From JAWPMT01 sp965242775 (GTDB taxonomy: Bacteria; Bacteroidota; Bacteroidia; Cytophagales; Cyclobacteriaceae), in NCBI GenBank assembly GCA_965242775.1, contig CBDETI010000024.1, forward strand, positions 1 to 64,000: a stretch of DNA of 64,000 nucleotides. Direction: 5' to 3'. This document shows, in pieces, positions 18,313 to 25,510 of this stretch. The first letter of the stretch is position 1, and every line of letters starts with the position of its first letter. A program made the translations under genes and the position numbers. Under the pieces are notes generated by a model that saw only the letters and a list, made by a program, of their open reading frames with translations, was not told the DNA's origin and searched no databases.

Positions 18313-19328
18313 CAAGATCAACGATTAGAATCTACAGGCCGGTATTTATTTTGATTGCCGGCCTTCTTTTTTTAAAAGGCACTTCGCAGGAGCTTATCTA
18401 CAGCCAAGGCAAGGCCACCAGTGTCAAACTACCCTATTACGACACAGAAGTGCGTTTGCAAGGCCAAAAAGTTAGTATTCACGGCAAAAAAAGTATCCAG
18501 GGTCGCGACACACTCTTCACTCCCTACTTGCCTTTTGACCCCAATTTGCAATACGAACTTTGGGCAAATCATATCAAGCTTGCCACCTTCCGGCCCAATC
18601 AGCTGACAACAGAACGTCCGGAGTTACTCGGCATTTACCCTCGGGATTCCATACTACCGGAGAATTTGCTAAAAATACACCTGGTGTTTTCTCGCCCCAT
18701 GCAACAAAATGTAGCTTATGATCATATCAGCTTCTTTTCGGACAAGGGGCAGCTCATCACTCCGCATCTGGAGTTAACACCGGAACTTTGGTCAGAAGAC
18801 GGTAAAGTACTCACACTTTGGCTGGATCCTGGTCGTGTCAAAAGAGACCTGGAACGAAACAGGCGTCTGGGAAAACCCTTGGAAGCAGGTCGATCCTACA
18901 CGCTGAAGATCGATTCGCTCTGGCGGGACATCAATGGTCAAATGCTCTCAACCACGAGACAAAAAAAATTCACAATGACTTCCCCGGACCGGCTTCCTCT
19001 AAACGCCAGGGCATGGCGAATTGTGAACCACCGGTATGACGAAATCGTGCTGGCATTTGACGAGCCAATGGATTACCTGTTACTCCGGAGTGCGTTGGTT
19101 GTTCAATCCGCTGATGAACGCATCGAAGGTGAAATCGTGACCACCGAAAACGAAAGAAAATGGGTTTTCCGACCAAATTCTACCTTTCAGAAGGGTGAAT
19201 ATCATATTTTTATTGAATCGCGACTCGAGGACTTAGCTGGAAACAATCTTAAGCATGCTTTTGATCATGCTCCTGGAAAGAGTGACAAGTTGGCGAACGA
19301 TGTATTACTGACCTTTACTATCAATTGA
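18303..19328 (+). CDS. Secreted protein with bacterial Ig-like (Big_5) domains
   Basis: A 341-residue protein with a GTG start that overlaps the previous gene by 10 nt. The hydrophobic segment at residues 13-26 is a signal peptide (cleavage likely near TSQ-ELIYSQ). Two repeats of the SbsA/Big_5 type are visible: LLGIYPRDSILPENLLKIHL with VFSRPMQ (about 100-220) and RIVNHRYDEIVLAFDEPMD (about 235-340); the second ends with the typical DLAGN element. Such domains occur in surface and adhesion proteins. The function is unknown. Coupled to genes on both sides. Confidence 0.65.
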   Translation: MAVARSTIRIYRPVFILIAGLLFLKGTSQELIYSQGKATSVKLPYYDTEVRLQGQKVSIHGKKSIQGRDTLFTPYLPFDPNLQYELWANHIKLATFRPNQLTTERPELLGIYPRDSILPENLLKIHLVFSRPMQQNVAYDHISFFSDKGQLITPHLELTPELWSEDGKVLTLWLDPGRVKRDLERNRRLGKPLEAGRSYTLKIDSLWRDINGQMLSTTRQKKFTMTSPDRLPLNARAWRIVNHRYDEIVLAFDEPMDYLLLRSALVVQSADERIEGEIVTTENERKWVFRPNSTFQKGEYHIFIESRLEDLAGNNLKHAFDHAPGKSDKLANDVLLTFTIN

Positions 19329-20371
19329 TAAAATACCTGAATATTCTGACGCTGGCCGCAATCCTCCTGGGTTGTGGGAGCTCCTCCGGACCTATATCCT
19401 TCTCGATGGAAGAGAAGAAAGCCCCTAGTGAATCGCTTTTTATCGGGATAGCTCTTACCGGCGATGACCAGTTGTGGCTTAGTGGCACAAATTCGACGCT
19501 ATTGAGAAGCCTCGACGGTGGGGATAGTTGGGACAAATTCCAACATCCTGAGATCGATACCTTTCAATTTCGAGATATTCATGCTTTCGACAATGAATCA
19601 ATTGTGGTTTTGGCTAGCGGCGAAGGAGCTAATTCGCAGATACTCACCTTCGATACTTCCGAAGGGTGGCAAACCAGGTTTATTATGCCACACGAGGAAG
19701 GTTTCCTCAACAGTATTGCCTTCTGGAATGCGGATAGAGGTCTGGCTTATGGGGATTCTTTCGACGGGAAACCCTACCTGTTGAAGACAAGCGACGGAGG
19801 TCAAAACTGGGAGCGCATACCGGGTGAAGTCTTACCAGATGCTAACGACGGAGAGGGCGGCTTTGCATCCAGCGGAAGCTGCATCGACGTGGGCAAAGGT
19901 GGTGTTGCCTGGGTAGGTACGGGTGCCGGTGGAAGTGCGCGGGTTTTGAGAGGACGTGACTATGGTGAAAGCTGGGAGGTATTCGATGCCCCAATTGTCA
20001 AAGGAGATTTCGCGGGGATAACCTCCATTCATTTTAGAAATAGCCGGGACGGACTAATTGCTGGCGGTGACCTGACAAATACCGACGGTTTCACTGAAAA
20101 TGTGGCGTTCACTAGCGACGCTGGCAAAACATGGGAGTTGACAAGTCGACCCATGACTAACGGTCCATTTTATGGTAGTGATTTCATCCGATACCGGCGA
20201 AGAGATATTGCCGTTGCTTGCGGCCCCAATGGTGCCGATATTACCTTTGATCGGGGCCAAAGCTGGACCAACCTTACAACCCAAAACCTTTGGGTCGCAG
20301 ACCTTCATCCTTCCGGAATAGGCTGGTTGGCAGGAAGAAATGGCCAAATTTTTAAAATCATACTACAGTAA
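19325..20371 (+). CDS. BNR/Ycf48-like beta-propeller lipoprotein
   Basis: A 348-residue predicted lipoprotein with a TTG start overlapping the previous stop (TTGA). The lipobox LLGC falls near residue 17 and is followed by SSSG. At least five BNR-type Asp-box repeats are seen (SLDGGDSWDKF, TSDGGQNWERI, DYGESWEVF, SDAGKTWELT, DRGQSWTNLT), the pattern of sortilin-like or Ycf48-like propellers. In Bacteroidota such proteins are often labelled oxidoreductase or glycosyl hydrolase without proof. Probably sits in the outer membrane facing the periplasm. The CPBP protease gene starts at the base after its stop codon. Confidence 0.75.
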   Translation: MIKYLNILTLAAILLGCGSSSGPISFSMEEKKAPSESLFIGIALTGDDQLWLSGTNSTLLRSLDGGDSWDKFQHPEIDTFQFRDIHAFDNESIVVLASGEGANSQILTFDTSEGWQTRFIMPHEEGFLNSIAFWNADRGLAYGDSFDGKPYLLKTSDGGQNWERIPGEVLPDANDGEGGFASSGSCIDVGKGGVAWVGTGAGGSARVLRGRDYGESWEVFDAPIVKGDFAGITSIHFRNSRDGLIAGGDLTNTDGFTENVAFTSDAGKTWELTSRPMTNGPFYGSDFIRYRRRDIAVACGPNGADITFDRGQSWTNLTTQNLWVADLHPSGIGWLAGRNGQIFKIILQ

Positions 20372-21181
20372 ATGAAATCTTATCCTTCTCTGGGCCAAGG
20401 TTATGGTCTCATCGGATGGCTGATTTTGTCAACCATTCTGGCCACGTTTGTGGTTTTGCCATTCATTGGAGATCAGGCAAGTTTTTCTTCCATGAGTATG
20501 TTTTTGGTTTATGTCCTAAGCATGTTGTTCCTGGTATTGCTGGCACTTAGGAAATCTCAAAACCGATTGATTCAGGTGGTTGGCAATATGGGTCAAATAA
20601 AGATCGGTGTGTTTCTCACTCTCATAGCCATGGTTCCGGCGGTCATATTGGTCCTGGACCCTATTGTGACGTCAATCCCTGTGCCCGATTGGGTGGCGGA
20701 GTTTCTATTTCCGGACCTGGACAAAGATCTACCCACATTTCTTATGATTGTGGTGGCAGCTCCGATCATGGAAGAGGTTGTTTTTCGAGGGATTGTCCTG
20801 GAGGGCTTTCTACGAAACTTTCATCCAAAAAAGGCGATCCTTCACTCGGCCCTGATCTTCGGCGCAGTGCACCTGAACCCGTGGCAATTCATCGGCGCCG
20901 CTCTGGTCGGACTGCTCCTGGGTTGGCTATACTATCGCACCCGATCATTGATCCCCTGCATTTTGGTGCATATGCTGAACAATTTGCTCGCATTTGGGGG
21001 ATTGTACATTGGCAATGATCAGCTTCAATCTATTTATGATTTCTCTCCCTCTCTTTCAATTTCTATCATTGCGTTCGTCCTTGCAGGTAGTGTGGTGTAT
21101 TTTGGTGTCAAGATCCTTGAGAAACTTTTGCCTCCTGCAGCTGATTGGGCGAACTTAGACACGGAAACCGAAGATTCTTAA
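20372..21181 (+). CDS. CPBP-family intramembrane metalloprotease
   Basis: A 269-residue integral membrane protease of the CAAX/Abi (CPBP) family. All active-site motifs are intact: Glu134-Glu135 and Arg139 (EEVVFRG), His167 (FGAVH) and the His200/Asn204 motif (HMLNN). There are six to eight membrane helices. Bacterial members are linked to peptide processing, self-immunity or membrane-protein cleavage; the substrate here is unknown. It directly follows the propeller lipoprotein gene with no gap and precedes hemB. Confidence 0.85.
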   Translation: MKSYPSLGQGYGLIGWLILSTILATFVVLPFIGDQASFSSMSMFLVYVLSMLFLVLLALRKSQNRLIQVVGNMGQIKIGVFLTLIAMVPAVILVLDPIVTSIPVPDWVAEFLFPDLDKDLPTFLMIVVAAPIMEEVVFRGIVLEGFLRNFHPKKAILHSALIFGAVHLNPWQFIGAALVGLLLGWLYYRTRSLIPCILVHMLNNLLAFGGLYIGNDQLQSIYDFSPSLSISIIAFVLAGSVVYFGVKILEKLLPPAADWANLDTETEDS

Positions 21182-21192
21182 ATTATAGCACT

Positions 21193-22161
21193 ATGCGCAG
21201 GCCCAGAAGAAATCGAGCCTCCCAATCGATCAGGGATTTGGTGCAGGAAACCCAACTAAGCACTGACGATGTAATATTTCCACTATTTCTGCTCGAGGGG
21301 GAAAAAAAACGCGTAGAAGTCGATTCTATGCCAGGCATATTCCGGCTATCTCTGGATGAGATGCTGAAGGAAATAGACTCCTGCCTGGAACTAGGCATCA
21401 AGGGTTTTGACATTTTTCCGGTGGTCGACGAACGTCACAAAGACAAGTTCGCAACCAAAAGCTATGACAGCAATTTCTTTTATCTACAGGCGCTGAAAAC
21501 AATCAAGTCCGAATTTCCGGAGACAATGATCATGACCGATGTGGCAATGGACCCTTATAGTTCCGATGGTCACGACGGCATCGTCGAGGATGGAAAAATA
21601 TTGAATGACGAAACCCTCGAAGTACTGGGCAAAATGGCTTTGGCTCAAGCAGACACAGGTATTGACATGATCGGGCCCTCCGACATGATGGACGGTCGGG
21701 TTGGGTATTTACGTGAGGTTTTGGATCGCAACGAATACCAAGAGGTGGGTATCATGAGCTATACAGCCAAGTATGCCAGCGCGTTTTACGGTCCTTTTCG
21801 CGACGCACTGGATTCTGCTCCTAAACATGGCGACAAAAAAACCTACCAGATGAATCCCGCAAACAGGGCTGAGGCCATTATTGAGGCGGAGCTAGACTAT
21901 AATGAAGGCGCTGATATCCTGATGGTCAAACCGGCCCTGGCTTTTTTGGATATCATCGGGGAATTAAAACGAAATTTTCCGGTACCCATCGCAGCATACA
22001 ATGTCTCCGGAGAATACTCCATGATCAAAGCTGCAGGACAAAATGGCTGGTTGGATCCTGAAGCGGGCATGTTGGAAGTGCTTACTTCCATCAAAAGAGC
22101 AGGCGCAGATATTATCCTGACCTATTTCGCGAAGGAGTTTGCGCTACTTGACCGTCAATAA
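21193..22161 (+). CDS. hemB: Delta-aminolevulinic acid dehydratase (porphobilinogen synthase)
   Basis: Condenses two 5-aminolevulinates to porphobilinogen in heme synthesis. The start at 21193 (MRRPRRNRASQS) fits the family; the longer frame from 21145 would overlap the CPBP gene. The protein has 322 residues. Catalytic lysines are Lys193 (YTAKYASAFYGPFR) and Lys246 (MVKPALA). The metal loop near residues 116-129 reads DVAMDPYSSDGHDG, with Ala/Asp in place of the three zinc-binding cysteines, so this is the Mg/K-dependent, zinc-independent type. Confidence 0.95.
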   Translation: MRRPRRNRASQSIRDLVQETQLSTDDVIFPLFLLEGEKKRVEVDSMPGIFRLSLDEMLKEIDSCLELGIKGFDIFPVVDERHKDKFATKSYDSNFFYLQALKTIKSEFPETMIMTDVAMDPYSSDGHDGIVEDGKILNDETLEVLGKMALAQADTGIDMIGPSDMMDGRVGYLREVLDRNEYQEVGIMSYTAKYASAFYGPFRDALDSAPKHGDKKTYQMNPANRAEAIIEAELDYNEGADILMVKPALAFLDIIGELKRNFPVPIAAYNVSGEYSMIKAAGQNGWLDPEAGMLEVLTSIKRAGADIILTYFAKEFALLDRQ

Positions 22162-22532
22162 AGATTGTCTTCGCGTTCAAGCATGAGGATAGAACTCTGC
22201 GGTACGATAAAATATTTTTCGCCTTTATAAACTACCTCAAAAGCACCTTTCTGTAAGAAAATCGCCAAGTCTCCCTCTTGCGCTTGTAATGGCACATATT
22301 TTACTTTTTCTTCGTCTGGCTTCCACGCATCGTCCTCATACATAGGAAGTGGTATTGGGTAGCCCGGTCCGGCTTTTACAATGTAGCCGGTCTGTACCTT
22401 TTCCTTTTCCTGTACCCCTGGGGGTAGGTAGATACCAGTGGCTGTCTTTTCATTTTCCTGCTTCGGCTTTATGAGTACCCGGTCACCTACGACAATGATT
22501 CGCTGCAATTTGTTATCTGCTGTTAATTCCAT
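22155..22532 (-). CDS. GroES-like co-chaperone family protein
   Basis: A 125-residue protein from the ATG at 22532 (MELTADNKLQRI); an upstream in-frame start at 22565 would add 11 residues. It has the cpn10 beta-barrel pattern (IIVVGDRVLIKPKQENEKTATGIYLPP at 9-35, then VKAGPGYP and EGDLAIFLQKGAFEVVYKGEKYFIVPQSSIL). It differs from true GroES by an insertion around residues 58-80, and no groEL is adjacent. A second GroES paralogue of this form is common in Cytophagales; its partner is unknown. It overlaps the hemB 3' end by 7 bp in convergent orientation. Confidence 0.82.
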   Translation of the reverse strand: MELTADNKLQRIIVVGDRVLIKPKQENEKTATGIYLPPGVQEKEKVQTGYIVKAGPGYPIPLPMYEDDAWKPDEEKVKYVPLQAQEGDLAIFLQKGAFEVVYKGEKYFIVPQSSILMLEREDNLY

Positions 22533-22583
22533 CTGGTCTATCCAAAAATTACTTGCAAGCTGCAAATTTAGCAGGTCAATCCC

Positions 22584-23975
22584 CTAGCTACCAAAAAGGT
22601 CTTTTTGCGGGGCCTGATAAGAGGTGGGTGTTTCCTCCGGGAACATTTTCTTCACGTCAGCCCGATTCAACACTTTAGGATCCATTGATTTTGAAACTTT
22701 GGCTCCCAATTCTTTGAGTCGCTCGGTCTTCCTTACCAGATTATCCTTACCCGTCACTAGCTTCTTCATCGCATCATCGTAAGTGGCCTTGGTGCTGCTG
22801 AGCGATTGGCCCACTTTGACCAGGTCATCAACGAATGCCTTGAATTTGTCATATAGAGCTCCCCCTTGTCGGGCAATTTCGAGGGCATTTTGATTTTGAT
22901 ATTCATGTTTCCATATGGACGCCACTGTTCGCAAAGTTGCAATGAGGGTGGCAGGACTTACGATAACAATGTTCTGGTTATGAGCCTCATTGTAGAGCTC
23001 GCCCCCCTTTTCCACAATAAGCGCAAACGCTGCTTCTATTGGAACAAACATCAGAACGTAATCAAGGGAACCGGATTCAAATAGTTGCTGATAGTTCTTT
23101 TGCGAAAGGCTCTTGATGTGGGTTTTCACAGACAATAAGTGCTCTTTCAGATGCGCTTCCCTTTCTTCATCATTCTCTGCATTGACATACCGTTCATAGG
23201 AAATCAGCGAGGCTTTCGCATCGATCACCAGGTTCTTATTGTCTGGCAATCGAATGATAACATCAGGCCTCAGGCGCTTTCCTGCCTCGGTTGTAATGGA
23301 CTCTTGCGTAAAATATTCGCGATCTTTTTGCAATCCTGATTGCTCCAGGATCCGCTCCATTACCACCTCACCCCAGTTACCTTGAATCCTTGAATCACCC
23401 TTGAGTGCTTTGGTAAGGTTTTCGGTTTCCTGGGACATCCGCTGATTCAACTCCCGTAAACCTATTATTTGCTCGCGGAGGGCAGCGCTGCGCTCAAGCG
23501 AATCCTTGTTGGTTTGTTCTACTTTCTTTTCGAAATCAGTGAGTTTCTCTCCTAGTGGCTTGAGCAACTCATCCAGATTTGTTCGATTTTGATCTGTAAA
23601 CTTTTTGCTTTTCTCTTCGAATATCTCGTTCGCCAAATTTTTAAACTCATGGCTGAACTTGGATTGGAGATTTTCTACCTCCTGTTTCTGCTCACTCAAT
23701 CGTTCATTAAGGTTTTGGTAATTGGCCTGTAGCGTAGCATTTTCGCCATTTACCTTCAGAAGTTTCTCCCGCTCACTCTTTAATTGATCATTCAATGATT
23801 GAATTTCCTGTTGGTGATGATGAGCCCGCTCTTGCTCAAACTGGAGCTCAGCTTCTAATCTTGTGGCTTTTTGACCTTGATCGTCATTCTTGCCGAGAAG
23901 CTTTGATACCAAGAATCCGATAATTGCCCCACATAAAAGCCCAACCACCAACAAACCGAAACTAGCAACATCCAT
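22584..23975 (-). CDS. rmuC: DNA recombination protein RmuC
   Basis: Predicted to limit DNA inversion and promote repair, with a restriction-endonuclease-like fold. The ATG at 23975 (MDVASFGLLVVG) is preferred over a TTG 33 bases upstream. The 463-residue protein has an N-terminal membrane anchor (about 4-24), a long coiled coil (about 30-190) and the RmuC nuclease domain (about 195-420) with the GNWGEVVMERILEQSG and NLVIDAKASL motifs; the latter carries the D-x-K of the PD-(D/E)xK nuclease core. The gene ends 52 bp from the GroES-like gene on the same strand. Confidence 0.92.
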   Translation of the reverse strand: MDVASFGLLVVGLLCGAIIGFLVSKLLGKNDDQGQKATRLEAELQFEQERAHHHQQEIQSLNDQLKSEREKLLKVNGENATLQANYQNLNERLSEQKQEVENLQSKFSHEFKNLANEIFEEKSKKFTDQNRTNLDELLKPLGEKLTDFEKKVEQTNKDSLERSAALREQIIGLRELNQRMSQETENLTKALKGDSRIQGNWGEVVMERILEQSGLQKDREYFTQESITTEAGKRLRPDVIIRLPDNKNLVIDAKASLISYERYVNAENDEEREAHLKEHLLSVKTHIKSLSQKNYQQLFESGSLDYVLMFVPIEAAFALIVEKGGELYNEAHNQNIVIVSPATLIATLRTVASIWKHEYQNQNALEIARQGGALYDKFKAFVDDLVKVGQSLSSTKATYDDAMKKLVTGKDNLVRKTERLKELGAKVSKSMDPKVLNRADVKKMFPEETPTSYQAPQKDLFGS

Positions 23976-24081
23976 ACTCAAATTTACGATGGTACGGGTA
24001 GGAACCAAAAAAACGCACCAAACGAACTAAGGTTAGGCACTAATTCGTTTTTAGGACAACTTTGCAATTTGGTCCAGGTGT

Positions 24082-24843
24082 ATGTGCATCATAGCTTCAT
24101 CCTTTAATAATCATGAAAAATACCGCCTCATACTGGCGGCCAATCGAGATGAGTTTTTTGAAAGGCCAACTGCCTCAGCTCAGTGGTGGGAAGATGATGG
24201 CGACATATTTGGTGGGCGCGATCTATTAGGTGGTGGAACGTGGTTGGCGGTTCACAGGAGCGGCAGACTAGCAGCCATAACAAATTATCGTGACCCTGTC
24301 AATATCAGAAAAGATGCAAAAACACGAGGAGAACTCACTAAGAACTTCCTCAAAACAGACCTGTCCGCCGGCGAATATATTGAGTCAATCGCCAAAGGCT
24401 CAGGTCAGTATAATGGTTTCAATCTGATGCTCTATGACGAAAATGGTGGCTCCCATTTTTCGAATTATGAGAACATTAGGAATGACCTGCAAGGCGTCCA
24501 CGTACTCAGTAATGCCCTATTGGATACTCCCTGGCCCAAGGTAACGCGTTTGAAAGATGCATTTAAAAACGTCATTTCCAGCTCATTTTCACATGAAACT
24601 TTGCTCGACATTCTGGCAGATGACCAATTGGCTAATGACGAAGAGTTGCCTTCGACCGGCATACCCCATGAATGGGAAAAAGCGATCTCCTCTATTTGTA
24701 TAAAAACGCCTAACTACGGCACCTGCTGTTCCACTGTTGTCACCATTGACCACCAGGGTAATATCGAATTCACCGAAAAATTATTCCCTGTGGGAGGTCG
24801 AACGAACCAAACTATTCACAAATCTCTCCAAGTCCGGTCATGA
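24082..24843 (+). CDS. NRDE (TANGO2-like) family protein
   Basis: A 253-residue cytosolic protein. The family signature NRDEFFERPT is at residues 21-30, directly after the MCII start that is typical of NRDE proteins, in which Cys2 may become an N-terminal nucleophile. Human TANGO2 has been linked to heme and lipid handling, but the bacterial role is unknown. A near-consensus -7 element (CAACTTTG, 24056-24063) lies 18 bp upstream. The stop overlaps the next ORF (ATGA). Confidence 0.85.
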   Translation: MCIIASSFNNHEKYRLILAANRDEFFERPTASAQWWEDDGDIFGGRDLLGGGTWLAVHRSGRLAAITNYRDPVNIRKDAKTRGELTKNFLKTDLSAGEYIESIAKGSGQYNGFNLMLYDENGGSHFSNYENIRNDLQGVHVLSNALLDTPWPKVTRLKDAFKNVISSSFSHETLLDILADDQLANDEELPSTGIPHEWEKAISSICIKTPNYGTCCSTVVTIDHQGNIEFTEKLFPVGGRTNQTIHKSLQVRS

Positions 24844-25310
24844 GAAATTTTAAAGTGCTTTTACATTGCGGTCTGCTAACGCTATTATTCGTGCTGACGG
24901 ATTGTGGTACAGATGATGGTCTAAGAGATGCTCCAATTCTAGCTGGGCAAATAGATGGGAGTGAGTGGAAAAATAAGTTTGGGAACGCTTACCGGGACAA
25001 CTCGGAAAGAATGTATAATATCACCTATTTCTCAGACGAAGAAGTGTCCGACGAAGCTTGTACCATTGCGGCTACTGGCTTTCGATACCTAACAATTTCA
25101 TTACCCACTGAAACCGGTAGTTATAATCTTCCTTTCAATGGTGCTTCTATGCGATTTCATCTTGGCGGCTCACTCAACACATTGGAAGCTACTTCCGGTT
25201 TTGTAGAGATCACTCAGATTCTTGGCAATCAGATCAGCGGGTATCTTCAAGCCCGATTCGATGATGCGAATTCAGTAGAGGGTCAATTCAGGTTAAAAAT
25301 CTGTAACTAG
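24840..25310 (+). CDS. Small lipoprotein (DUF6252-like)
   Basis: A 156-residue lipoprotein with a lipobox-like LTDC at about residues 19-22 followed by GTDDG, a flexible acidic linker. The mature domain begins AGQIDGSEWKNKFG, has strand-rich sequence and ends QFRLKICN; this resembles the small Bacteroidota lipoprotein family DUF6252 by eye. The function is unknown. Translationally coupled to the NRDE gene. Confidence 0.6.
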   Translation: MRNFKVLLHCGLLTLLFVLTDCGTDDGLRDAPILAGQIDGSEWKNKFGNAYRDNSERMYNITYFSDEEVSDEACTIAATGFRYLTISLPTETGSYNLPFNGASMRFHLGGSLNTLEATSGFVEITQILGNQISGYLQARFDDANSVEGQFRLKICN

Positions 25311-25461
25311 TCCGGCTCAATCACTGATTTTTCCGACTGACACTTAGCAAATTGGAGTGCCACCGACAATTATCTAGGTTCGCCTATACAAGACGTTATT
25401 AAAAGTGGACACTAACGCCGCCCACTCCACAAGAATGTCTTTTCAACCAACTATTGCAAGT

Positions 25462-25493
25462 AGGGCTCTTTTAACCGGGAGCCCTGTTTTATT
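25462..25493 (+). terminator. Rho-independent terminator between lipoprotein gene and gcvP
   Basis: Perfect 7-bp stem AGGGCTC (25462-25468) / GAGCCCT (25479-25485) with a 10-nt loop, followed by GTTTTATT. It can end transcripts of the plus-strand lipoprotein operon; its location just before the gcvP 3' end means it lies between convergent genes. The remaining about 150 bp of the gap show no gene. Confidence 0.75.
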
Positions 25494-25510
25494 ACTGCGC
25501 CTTGTGGCCT

